From NCBI GenBank assembly GCA_010365205.1, contig JAAFGU010000172.1, positions 1 to 5,674 of the forward strand: DNA of 5,674 nucleotides, in the 5' to 3' direction. The number at the start of each line of letters is the position of its first letter. Position 1 is the stretch's first letter. Source of the stretch: Aromatoleum sp. Lineage in GTDB: Bacteria; Pseudomonadota; Gammaproteobacteria; Burkholderiales; Casimicrobiaceae. The notes under the pieces are model-generated. The model saw only the letters and a list, made by a program, of their open reading frames with translations, did not search any database and was not told the DNA's origin. The translations under genes and the position numbers were made by a program. Of this stretch, positions 1-5,674 are shown in pieces.

Positions 1-1525
1 CATCGATCACCCCCGGATTGAGCTTGAACGTCGCGTTGAAACAGCAGAAGACGATGGCGTGATCCGGCAAGCCGAGCTCTGCGCGCGACGGCGGCGCGCG
101 GTCCGCACGCATCCGGTCGTTGCTCTGGTAACTGCCCGGCAGCAGCACCAGCGTTTCGCTGTAGTCGAGGGCCTCGGCGAGCGGGGTGACGACGGCGTCG
201 CCGATCAGGTAATCGACGAAGCGCGCGCCGAGCGTGCCCGGATAGCCGAGCCAGTGAACCTGGATCGGCGCGGGGCGGCGAGCCAGCACCTCGAACGGCG
301 CGCCGTCGGTATGGCCCTTGAGGTCGACCAGCACGTCCACGCCGTCGGCGCGGATGCGCTCGGCCAGCGTTGCCGCAGTTGCACCGCGGGCATCGAAGAA
401 CCGGTCGAAGCTGGCGGCGACGCGCGCACGCCAGTCGCTTCCGTCGTCCGGGCCCGCCGAGTAGCCGAAGACCTCGACCTTGGCGCGGTCGTGCGCCTCG
501 AAGACGCCGGCGGCGAGCACCGAGGTAGGGTGATCGTAGAAATCGCTCGACAGATAGCCGATTCGAAGCCGGCCTTCCGACAGCAGCCGGTGTGCGCCGG
601 CCGCGCCGGCGAGAGTGGCTGTTGACCAGCGCTCGGCGCACGCGCGCTGCTCGCGGCGGGTCGACGGGTCGCTCAGGAACGAGAACGGCGTCAGCAGCGC
701 CTGCCCATCGGCGACGCCTTTGCGGAAGCGGTTCTGCAGCACGACTAGGTCGTGCCAGTCGCCCATTCGCTTGCGCAGGAATAGGAGCTGCGACAGCGCC
801 GCGCCATGGTCGGGCTGCAGTCGCAATGCATTGGCATACGCGCGCGCCGCCGCGACAAGGTCGCCCTGGTGCTCGGTGAGTGAGGCGAGCTGATTCTGCA
901 GCGTTGCGACCGTCGGCCATCGGACCAGGGCCGCCTCCAGCACGCCGCGCGCGAGGTCGAATTGCCCGAGACGCTCGTGCAGCTGCGCCCTCAGTCCGGC
1001 CGGCGCGGCCTCTCCCGGCGCGATCGCCGAGGCGCGCGACGCGGCGTCGAGCGCCTCCAGCACTCGGCCTTGTGCGTCGAGCGCGAGCGCCAGGTGATAC
1101 CAGGCGTGGGCGTGCCGCGCATCGGCGGTCAAGGCGTGCCGTGCCGACACTTCGGCATCGGAATATCGATGCTGTGCCAGCTCGGACGCGGCGAGGTTGC
1201 ACCAGATCTCCGGCGAACGCGGCGCTAGCTGCGTCGCCTGCTTCAGCGCGTTCAGGGCGGCCTCGGGCCGGTCGACGGCCTCCAGCGCGTGCGCCAGGTT
1301 CGACCAGGCGTCAGCCGAACCGGCGTCGAGCTTCAGCGAGGCGCGGATGCGCTCGATCGCCACGGCGTGCTTCCCCGATTGCATCAGGACGACACCGGAG
1401 TAATGGAGCGCTGGCGCGTGCTCCGGTTGCGCCGCAAGAATGGCTTCGTAGCGGAGAAACGCTTCGCGCAGCTTTCCCCGCTGGTGGAGGTTGAAAGCGC
1501 GCTCGAATTCGGTGGCGATGGTCAT
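1..1525 (-). CDS. TPR / SPINDLY-family O-GlcNAc transferase-like protein, C-terminus cut by window edge
   Basis: I read 508 uninterrupted codons on the minus strand, starting at the ATG at 1525-1523 and running off the left edge. Residues about 3-240 form roughly seven TPR units of 34 residues, with repeated patterns such as AWSNLAHAL, IWCNLAASEL and AWYHLALAL. From about residue 320 comes a glycosyltransferase family 41 domain: GYLSSDF-YDHPTS (321-335), VDLKGHTDGAPFEVLARRPAPIQ (400-422), WLGYPGTLGARFVDYLI (425-441), LLPGSYQSND (461-470) and FCCFNATFKLNPG (493-505). His332 aligns with the active-site His of human OGT (HPTS motif). The lysine and nucleotide-binding part of the domain would lie beyond the window. 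Family members transfer a sugar from a UDP donor to Ser/Thr of cytosolic proteins; the substrate here is unknown. An in-frame TAG lies 11 codons upstream with no other start between, so this ATG is forced. It has no Shine-Dalgarno sequence; the preceding bases are C-rich. Confidence 0.93.
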   Translation of the reverse strand, partial: MTIATEFERAFNLHQRGKLREAFLRYEAILAAQPEHAPALHYSGVVLMQSGKHAVAIERIRASLKLDAGSADAWSNLAHALEAVDRPEAALNALKQATQLAPRSPEIWCNLAASELAQHRYSDAEVSARHALTADARHAHAWYHLALALDAQGRVLEALDAASRASAIAPGEAAPAGLRAQLHERLGQFDLARGVLEAALVRWPTVATLQNQLASLTEHQGDLVAAARAYANALRLQPDHGAALSQLLFLRKRMGDWHDLVVLQNRFRKGVADGQALLTPFSFLSDPSTRREQRACAERWSTATLAGAAGAHRLLSEGRLRIGYLSSDFYDHPTSVLAAGVFEAHDRAKVEVFGYSAGPDDGSDWRARVAASFDRFFDARGATAATLAERIRADGVDVLVDLKGHTDGAPFEVLARRPAPIQVHWLGYPGTLGARFVDYLIGDAVVTPLAEALDYSETLVLLPGSYQSNDRMRADRAPPSRAELGLPDHAIVFCCFNATFKLNPGVID

Positions 1526-1651
1526 GAATTGGGGGAGGGCGGGTCGGCGCGAAGTCTAGCGCAGCGTCGAGCCCGCGGCGACCCATTCCCGCGCGCAAAC
1601 TGCTTCGTGGACAGATCGCGGACGGCGCCACGGCACTGCTCGACCGACCCA

Positions 1652-2018
1652 TCACTGCCACATCATCGAAATCGGCAGGCGATCGGGCAAGGTGCCGACG
1701 AATCCGAGTGGGCGCATCTTGGGTTTGTCCGGAGGTATCTCACGAAGATCCAGCTGGATTTCGGTCCAATCCTGTACGGGTGCTGCACGCTCAGCGAGTT
1801 GGTAGGAAAGCATCCTGCCGTTTTCGACATCTCCGCGCGTGATCGCCCGGGATAACCAGCACGTCGGTCCACGCCCGGATGTTGGCGCAGAGGAGTCCCG
1901 CCATTAGTGCCGGTTGAGGTCGTGCGACGGGCGTCCACGTCGCAAGTGGGTTGCCGTTGCCGGCAGCCTGCCTTCGTAGGCTAAGTGTTGCCTGCGCCTG
2001 AATGTCGCATAATTGGTA
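1652..2018 (-). pseudogene. possible frameshifted remnant of an unidentified gene
   Basis: Two minus-strand frames read like successive halves of one protein. The upstream frame is open from after a TAA (2021-2019) to a TGA at 1793-1791 and includes GNGNPLATWTPVARPQPAL and then MAGLLCANIRAWTDVLVIPGD (ATG at 1904). After about position 1845 that frame turns into an Arg-rich, non-protein-like string. There the next frame takes over with ITRGDVENGRMLSYQLAERA and later EIQLDLREIPPDKPKMRPLGFVGTLPDRLP, ending at a TGA at 1654-1652. A single inserted base near 1842-1848 would join the halves. No start codon with a ribosome site opens the first half. I do not recognise the family. The third frame (1938-1663) gives a 91-residue ORF from an ATG but its sequence looks like a shadow. 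This is inference from amino-acid texture only; chance open frames in GC-rich DNA remain possible. Confidence 0.35.
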
Positions 2019-2029
2019 TTATGTAAACT
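2002..2029. other. dif-like XerC/XerD recombination site
   Basis: The left 11-bp arm ATGTCGCATAA (2002-2012), a 6-bp spacer TTGGTA, and the right arm TTATGTAAACT (2019-2029) match the layout of a dif site. Compared with E. coli dif arms as I recall them (GGTGCGCATAA and TTATGTTAAAT), 7 of 11 and 9 of 11 positions agree, including the invariant inner bases CGCATAA and TTATGT. The inner part is a perfect inverted repeat, CATAAT-TGGT-ATTATG (2008-2023). It could be the chromosomal dif, a dif-like attachment site used by an element that exploits XerCD, or a site of another tyrosine recombinase. No recombinase gene is in the window. Confidence 0.45.
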
Positions 2030-2111
2030 TATTGTTTGGGAACTTCCGCGCAATGACACCATTAATCAGTACCGACTCCTACCCCGTTTGACCCGCATAG
2101 ACGGGGCGTCG

Positions 2112-2127
2112 TGCCCGGCCCCGGGCA
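2112..2127 (-). terminator. GC hairpin after the cbiX-like gene
   Basis: A perfect inverted repeat TGCCCGG-CC-CCGGGCA begins four bases beyond the stop codon of the minus-strand CbiX-like gene. The position suits transcript termination, but no T-run follows on the minus strand and the 2-nt loop is too tight unless the stem opens, so intrinsic termination is uncertain. Confidence 0.25.
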
Positions 2128-2130
2128 TCC

Positions 2131-2556
2131 TCAGCTTCGCTTGAGGGAGTACGCGGCAATCGCCGCCACAACCCCGCAGTCCGCGCCTGCGGGCTCCGCC
2201 AGCTCGATGTCAAGGTCCGGAATCGGGTCGATCGCGTTGCGGATGAGTTCCGGAATGTCCCGCCGGAAGTACTGCCCACCTCCCACGAACAAGGGTACGG
2301 CGCGAATCCGCGTCACGCCGCGCACGGCCAGTCGCTGCACCCCCGCCTTCAAATCCGGGCGCATCGACTCCAGATAGGCGAACTCGACTGTGTGGTCAGG
2401 CGCCGCCGCACGCCCGCGTTCCGCGATCCGCAAGAACGGTTCGGCCCGCCGGGTATCACGCGCGCGATCGGAAAACTCAGGATTCCGAATTTGGCGGTGC
2501 TCGGCATCCGTCAGGGCATTCGCGGCGCGACCGATATAGCGCTGCGCGCTAACCAT
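2131..2556 (-). CDS. cbiX: degenerate CbiX-family sirohydrochlorin chelatase-like protein
   Basis: The 141-residue frame matches short CbiX/SirB chelatases from about residue 33 on: ARDTRRAEPF (33-42), VEFAYLESMRPDL (57-69), VRGVTRIRAVPLFVGGGQYFRRDIPEL (78-104), ending ADCGVVAAIAAYSLKRS. Active members insert Fe2+ (or Co2+) into sirohydrochlorin to make siroheme, the CysI cofactor, which fits its place beside cysI. Two features suggest it is broken. The N-terminal metal-binding motif, normally (A/G)HG(S/A)RD, reads SDRARD here, and the second expected His (GGH-V-R/K-D) is Tyr in GGGQYFRRD. The first 30 or so residues do not look like the family. The neighbouring frame from an ATG at 2507-2505 reads MPSTAKFGILSF, a typical CbiX beginning, and would join the body through a 1-nt gain around 2464-2475. 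The likely ancestral protein is therefore about 126 residues, starting at 2507. It is transcribed divergently from cysI. It may be a pseudogene or a sequencing artefact. Confidence 0.7.
   Translation of the reverse strand: MVSAQRYIGRAANALTDAEHRQIRNPEFSDRARDTRRAEPFLRIAERGRAAAPDHTVEFAYLESMRPDLKAGVQRLAVRGVTRIRAVPLFVGGGQYFRRDIPELIRNAIDPIPDLDIELAEPAGADCGVVAAIAAYSLKRS
2537..2551. repeat. inverted repeat TAGCGC-TGC-GCGCTA
   Basis: A perfect 6-bp inverted repeat with a 3-bp centre lies at the N-terminal end of the cbiX-like frame. If that gene really starts at 2507, the repeat sits in the intergenic region. The 8-mer TATAGCGC at its left side (2535-2542) recurs at 2579-2586, 44 bp away, about four helical turns. 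It could be an operator pair or chance in GC-rich DNA. Confidence 0.25.
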
Positions 2557-2630
2557 AGGACATTCAACTACTTCCAGTTATAGCGCGGCGCCGTTAACCT
2601 TGGGTTCGGTTCATAAAAATCCGCCCAGAC
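2557..2630 (+). promoter_or_regulatory. cysI upstream region, candidate promoter and operator
   Basis: This 74-bp gap separates the divergent cbiX-like gene and cysI and must carry the operon promoter unless that lies inside the cbiX frame. It contains a -10-like CATAAA (2612-2617) in an AT patch, but no convincing -35 at 16-18 bp. A weak -35 would suit an activator-dependent promoter. There is an inverted repeat AACC-TTG-GGTT (2596-2606) and a tandem GGTTC (2603-2612). CysB control is expected from enteric sulfate operons, but I cannot identify a CysB site. No ribosome binding site precedes the cysI ATG. Confidence 0.35.
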
Positions 2631-4289
2631 ATGTACCGCTACGACTCGTTCGACGGCGCAATTGTGGCACAGCGCGTCTCACAGTTCCGCGATCAGACAC
2701 GGCGCTTTCTCGCCGGCGAACTGACCGAGGACGAGTTTCGTCCGCTGCGCCTGCAGAACGGCCTGTACATCCAAAAGTATGCGCCGATGCTGCGGGTTGC
2801 CGCTCCGTACGGCCTTCTGTCGTCGCGACAGCTGCGCACCCTCGCGCACATCGGACGCAAGTACGACCGCGGTTACGGTCATTTCACCACGCGGCAGAAC
2901 ATCCAGTTCAACTGGCCGCAGCTGGCGGACGTTCCCGACATCCTGGCTGAGTTGGCGGAGGTCGAGATGCATGCGATCCAGACCAGCGGCAACTGCATCC
3001 GCAACGTGACCAGCGATCATTTTGCGGGCGTCGCGGGCGACGAACTTATCGATCCGCGTCCCTACGCCGAACTCATTCGCCAGTGGTCGACGTTTCATCC
3101 GGAATTCGCCTATCTGCCGCGCAAGTTCAAGATCGCCGTATCGGCCGCCACCGACGATCGCGCCGCTACGCTGGTTCACGACATAGGCATTCAGGCGGTG
3201 CGCGATGCCGGGGGCGACACGGGTTTCCGTGTCCTCGCCGGCGGTGGGCTCGGGCGGACGCCAATCATCGGCCACGTGATCCGCGAGTTCCTTCCGCGTG
3301 CCGAGGTCCTCAACTACCTCGACGCCATCCTGCGCGTGTACAACCGCTTCGGACGCCGGGACAACAAGCACAAGGCGCGGATCAAGATCCTCGTCAAGGA
3401 GCTCACGCCGGAAGTCTTTACGCGCGAAGTCGAGGCCGAATGGGCGCGGCTCGAAGGCGGTCCGGGCACGGTCCCGGATGCGGAGATCGAGCGCATTGCC
3501 GCATTCTTCGTGCCGCCGCGGTATGAGCGCTTGCCCGGCGACGATGCGAGCTTCCGCGCCGCGGTCGCCGATAATCGTGCCTTCTCGAACTGGGTCAAGC
3601 GTAACGTGTTCCCGCACAAGGTGCCGGGCTACGCGGCCGTCACGCTTTCGCTCAAGAAGACGGGAGTGCCGCCCGGCGACGCGACGTCCGACCAGATGGA
3701 TGCGGTAGCCGACCTCGCCGACGCGTACACCTTCGGCGAGGTCCGCGTCTCGCACGAGCAGAACCTGATTTTCGCCGACGTCCGCCAGTCGGCGCTGCTC
3801 GCACTGTGGGGCGAATTGAAGGATCTGGGTTTTGCCACGCCGAACATCGGGCTCCTGACCAATATCGTCTGCTGCCCGGGCGGCGATTTCTGCTCGCTCG
3901 CCAACGCGAAATCGATCCCGATCGCCGAGGCGATCCAGCGCCGTTTCGACGACCTCGACTACCTGCACGACATCGGCGAGCTGGACCTCAACATATCGGG
4001 GTGCATGAACGCTTGCGGCCATCATCACGTCGGGCACATCGGAATTCTCGGCGTCGACAAGAATGGGGCCGAGTGGTACCAGGTGTCGATCGGGGGCACC
4101 CAGGGGAGCGCCGCGGCGCTGGGCAAGGTCATCGGTCCGTCGTTCGCCGCGAACGAGATGCCGGACGTGATTGCCCGGCTGATCGATGTCTACATCGAAC
4201 GCCGGCACAACGACGAGCGGTTCATCGATACCGTGCAAAGGCTGGGTGTCGAAGCTTTCAAGGAGCGCGTGTATGTCTCAACTCATTAA
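2631..4289 (+). CDS. cysI: assimilatory sulfite reductase hemoprotein (nitrite/sulfite reductase family)
   Basis: This cytoplasmic enzyme reduces sulfite to sulfide with six electrons using siroheme coupled to a [4Fe-4S] cluster. The 552 residues show the duplicated family architecture: a ferredoxin-like half domain (about 38-105), a siroheme/FeS domain (about 115-270), a second half domain (about 308-384) and a second siroheme/FeS domain (about 395-530). The cluster ligands are Cys415-x5-Cys421 in NIVCCPGGDFCSL and Cys458-x3-Cys462 in NISGCMNACGHHH. Cys462 should bridge cluster and siroheme. Siroheme-contacting basic residues are seen as TTRQN (Arg88), Arg124 in NCIRNVT, and Lys165/Lys167 in YLPRKFK. 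Length is close to E. coli CysI (about 570). The ATG at 2631 is the first start after an in-frame TAA (2595-2597); no Shine-Dalgarno precedes it, though MYRYDSFD is a typical beginning. The electron donor (ferredoxin or a separate flavoprotein) cannot be decided here; no cysJ is in the window. It heads the operon. Confidence 0.96.
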   Translation: MYRYDSFDGAIVAQRVSQFRDQTRRFLAGELTEDEFRPLRLQNGLYIQKYAPMLRVAAPYGLLSSRQLRTLAHIGRKYDRGYGHFTTRQNIQFNWPQLADVPDILAELAEVEMHAIQTSGNCIRNVTSDHFAGVAGDELIDPRPYAELIRQWSTFHPEFAYLPRKFKIAVSAATDDRAATLVHDIGIQAVRDAGGDTGFRVLAGGGLGRTPIIGHVIREFLPRAEVLNYLDAILRVYNRFGRRDNKHKARIKILVKELTPEVFTREVEAEWARLEGGPGTVPDAEIERIAAFFVPPRYERLPGDDASFRAAVADNRAFSNWVKRNVFPHKVPGYAAVTLSLKKTGVPPGDATSDQMDAVADLADAYTFGEVRVSHEQNLIFADVRQSALLALWGELKDLGFATPNIGLLTNIVCCPGGDFCSLANAKSIPIAEAIQRRFDDLDYLHDIGELDLNISGCMNACGHHHVGHIGILGVDKNGAEWYQVSIGGTQGSAAALGKVIGPSFAANEMPDVIARLIDVYIERRHNDERFIDTVQRLGVEAFKERVYVSTH

Positions 4290-4800
4290 GCACCGCGGCG
4301 TCGTCGAAGACGACTGGACCCTGCTGCGCGACGCCGTTTCGCTCGCCGACGTGCCGGCAAGTGGCTCCGTGCTCGTTCCCGTCGCACTGTGGCTTTCGGC
4401 GCGCGACGCCCTCATCGCACGCGGCGACGTCGGCTTGTGGCTGCATCCGGGCGATGACCCCGCGATCATCGCCGGTGACCTCGCGCAGTTGCTGGTCGTC
4501 GCGGTCGATTTCCCGCAGTTCACCGACGGCCGCGGCTACTCGACGGCGCGGCTGCTCCGCGATCGTTACGGCTTCAAGGGCGAATTGCGGGCGATTGGCG
4601 ATGTGCTGCGCGACCAGCTCTACTACCTCCAGCAAGTCGGTTTCGACGCGTTCGCCATCCGCGTCGACCGCGGCGCCGAGGGCGCGCTGAAGGGGCTCGA
4701 CGACTTCGCCGGCACCTACGCGCCGACGGTGCCTGAACCGCGGCCGCGTTTCCGCCGCCGGATCGAGGGTCCGGGCGACGTCTGGTTTCCCGGCGCCTGA
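4273..4800 (+). CDS. DUF934 family protein of the sulfite reduction operon
   Basis: This 175-residue protein has the DUF934 (COG3749) signature: VGLWLHPGDDP (53-63), then VAVDFPQFTDGRGYSTARLLRDRYG (76-100), KGELRAIGDVLRDQLYYLQQVGFDAFAIR (102-130). No signal peptide, membrane segment or cysteine is present, so it is probably soluble and does not carry a cluster itself. Its biochemical role is not established to my knowledge. It is almost always found beside cysI, which implies a helper role in sulfite reduction. The ATG at 4273 is chosen because AGGAG (4261-4265) lies 7 nt upstream and MSQLIKHRG is the usual N-terminus. A longer in-frame opening at 4186 lies deep in cysI. It overlaps the 3' end of cysI by 17 nt, so translation is probably coupled. 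The Pro/Arg-rich tail (about 150-163) ends in GDVWFPGA. Confidence 0.93.
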   Translation: MSQLIKHRGVVEDDWTLLRDAVSLADVPASGSVLVPVALWLSARDALIARGDVGLWLHPGDDPAIIAGDLAQLLVVAVDFPQFTDGRGYSTARLLRDRYGFKGELRAIGDVLRDQLYYLQQVGFDAFAIRVDRGAEGALKGLDDFAGTYAPTVPEPRPRFRRRIEGPGDVWFPGA

Positions 4801-4810
4801 CCGACCGGTC

Positions 4811-5536
4811 ATGGATCTCGACCGCCGCACCGCCGACGCCGCCACGCTGCTCCTGCGCATCGCCTCGCACCATGCGCCGGCAGCGCTCGCGTCGAGCTTC
4901 GGGGCCGAGGACATGGTTCTCCTCGACGTGATCGCGCGTCACGCCCTGCCGATTTCCGTCTTCACGCTCGACACCGGACGGCTGCCCGGTGAAACGTATG
5001 CGCTGATCGATCGCACGCGCGAGCACTACGGGCTCACGATCGACGTTTACGCACCGGACACGCGCGCGCTGGAGGCATACGTTCGCGCCAACGGTGTCAA
5101 TGCGTTCTACGACAGCGTCGATTTGCGGCAGCGCTGCTGCGCGATCCGCAAAACCGAACCGCTGCGCCGGGCCCTCGCCGACAAGAGGGCATGGATCACC
5201 GGAATGCGCCGCGCGCAGTCGGTCACGCGTCGGGACGTCGCGCTGGAGGAGACCGACGGCGAGTCCGGGCTGCCCAAATTCAATCCGCTCGCCGACTGGA
5301 GCGACGGTGAGGTGTGGGACTACATCCGCTTGCACCATGTCCCCTACAACCCGCTGCACGACCGCGGGTATACGAGCATCGGCTGCGCCCCGTGCACGCG
5401 TGCCATCGCGCCGGGCGAAGACGTTCGCGCCGGGCGTTGGTGGTGGGAACAGCCGGAACACAAGGAGTGCGGCCTGCACCGGCGCCCGCCCGACGCGGTA
5501 CGCGCCGCGCCCACGCTCGATGCGGTGACCCCATGA
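4811..5536 (+). CDS. cysH: assimilatory adenylylsulfate (APS) reductase, CysH family
   Basis: The enzyme reduces adenylylsulfate to sulfite and AMP in the cytoplasm, using thioredoxin or glutathione-type thiols. The 241 residues begin with a nucleotide-binding PP-loop-like segment SSFGAEDMVLLD (28-39), followed by FTLDTGRLPGETY (51-63), and WITGMRRAQS (128-137). Cys109-Cys110 in RQRCCAIRKTEPL and Cys192-x2-Cys195 in IGCAPCTR are the four ligands of a [4Fe-4S] cluster. This marks the APS-using subgroup rather than the cluster-free PAPS reductases. The catalytic cysteine is Cys220 in KECGLH. The start at 4811 lies 10 nt after the DUF934 stop and gives the expected length; its upstream sequence has only a weak ribosome site. 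The last 17 residues are a non-conserved tail. The stop overlaps the cysD start. Confidence 0.95.
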   Translation: MDLDRRTADAATLLLRIASHHAPAALASSFGAEDMVLLDVIARHALPISVFTLDTGRLPGETYALIDRTREHYGLTIDVYAPDTRALEAYVRANGVNAFYDSVDLRQRCCAIRKTEPLRRALADKRAWITGMRRAQSVTRRDVALEETDGESGLPKFNPLADWSDGEVWDYIRLHHVPYNPLHDRGYTSIGCAPCTRAIAPGEDVRAGRWWWEQPEHKECGLHRRPPDAVRAAPTLDAVTP

Positions 5537-5674
5537 CGACCGCCGTCCTCGACCCCCCTGCCCGCGCACCGAACGCCGCCGCCTCTGTGACGCCGGCCGA
5601 TCTCGACCATCTGGGCTGGCTCGAGGCCGAGGCGATTCACATCCTGCGCGAAGTCGCCGGCCAGTGCCGCAACC
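5533..5674 (+). CDS. cysD: sulfate adenylyltransferase subunit 2, N-terminal fragment
   Basis: Only the first 47 codons are in the window. After a variable, Ala/Pro-rich start (MTTAVLDPPARAP...), residues 24-47 read LDHLGWLEAEAIHILREVAGQ followed by CRN. This matches the conserved CysD opening L-x-x-L-E-A-E-(S/A)-I-H-I-(I/L)-R-E-V that precedes the PP-loop. CysD with the GTPase CysN makes APS from sulfate and ATP, the substrate for CysH just upstream. The ATG is embedded in the cysH stop (ATGA, 4-nt overlap), typical of translational coupling. The PP-loop motif and the expected cysN lie beyond the right edge. Confidence 0.92.
   Translation, partial: MTTAVLDPPARAPNAAASVTPADLDHLGWLEAEAIHILREVAGQCRN

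Larger units (their letters stand above)
1526..2130. other. gene-poor spacer with decayed sequence
   Basis: About 600 bases between the two minus-strand genes hold no intact gene that I can support. Bases 1526-1651 show nothing recognisable. Bases 1652-2018 look like a coding sequence broken by a frameshift (separate entry). A dif-like site covers 2002-2029. Bases 2005-2070 are markedly more AT-rich than the surroundings. A GC-rich hairpin lies at 2112-2127. No transposase, integrase or tRNA was found in either strand. Confidence 0.6.

Noticed and set aside
59..625. 188-codon plus-strand open frame opposite the glycosyltransferase domain
   Set aside because: The minus strand carries continuous, conserved GT41 motifs here; the plus-strand translation is Arg/Ala/Val-rich without recognisable domains.
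1289..1855. 188-codon plus-strand open frame running from the TPR gene into the spacer
   Set aside because: Its first part is antisense to the TPR gene and the rest lacks protein-like texture; the minus-strand frames in the spacer look more coding-like.
1962..1972. GGCAG-C-CTGCC inverted repeat
   Set aside because: A one-base loop cannot form a stable hairpin and such short repeats are common in this base composition.
2031..2110. AT-rich stretch considered as a promoter for either direction
   Set aside because: I found no -35/-10 pair with acceptable spacing and no intact gene that it would serve.
2679..4238. 519-codon open frame on the minus strand inside cysI
   Set aside because: It is antisense to a clearly conserved gene, has no family-like motifs, and long antisense frames are expected in GC-rich coding DNA.
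4574..5569. 331-codon minus-strand frame across DUF934, cysH and cysD
   Set aside because: It is antisense to three well-supported genes and crosses their boundaries.

Overview
The window is GC-rich and looks like a piece of a proteobacterial, most likely betaproteobacterial, chromosome. The basis is the gene order cysI - DUF934 - cysH - cysD with a CbiX-like gene divergent from cysI. That arrangement is, from general knowledge, common in Burkholderiales, Rhodocyclales and relatives. I cannot name a genus.

Layout. Bases 1-1525 (minus strand) hold the first 508 codons of a TPR-plus-glycosyltransferase protein of the SPINDLY / O-GlcNAc transferase family, cut by the left window edge. Bases 1526-2130 hold no intact gene. 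This spacer contains a 28-bp site closely resembling a XerC/XerD dif site (2002-2029). It also contains a stretch that reads on the minus strand like a coding sequence broken into two frames (about 2018-1652). A GC-rich hairpin lies at 2112-2127. Bases 2131-2556 (minus) encode a small CbiX-type sirohydrochlorin chelatase homologue. Its N-terminal catalytic motif is corrupted and probably frameshifted, and the second expected histidine is a tyrosine.

From 2631 to the right edge lies a tightly packed plus-strand sulfate assimilation operon. It contains cysI (sulfite reductase hemoprotein), a DUF934 protein overlapping cysI by 17 nt, cysH (APS-reductase type with the [4Fe-4S] cysteines) 10 nt later, and the start of cysD (sulfate adenylyltransferase subunit 2) overlapping cysH by 4 nt. 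The products fit the route sulfate -> APS (CysD with a partner expected downstream) -> sulfite (CysH) -> sulfide (CysI). CysI needs siroheme, which is the logical reason for a sirohydrochlorin chelatase next door. If that chelatase is dead, another gene outside the window would have to supply the iron insertion step.

I see no CRISPR array, rRNA, tRNA or intact insertion sequence. The operon itself is ordinary. The most unusual parts are the degenerate CbiX gene and the decayed spacer carrying the dif-like site.
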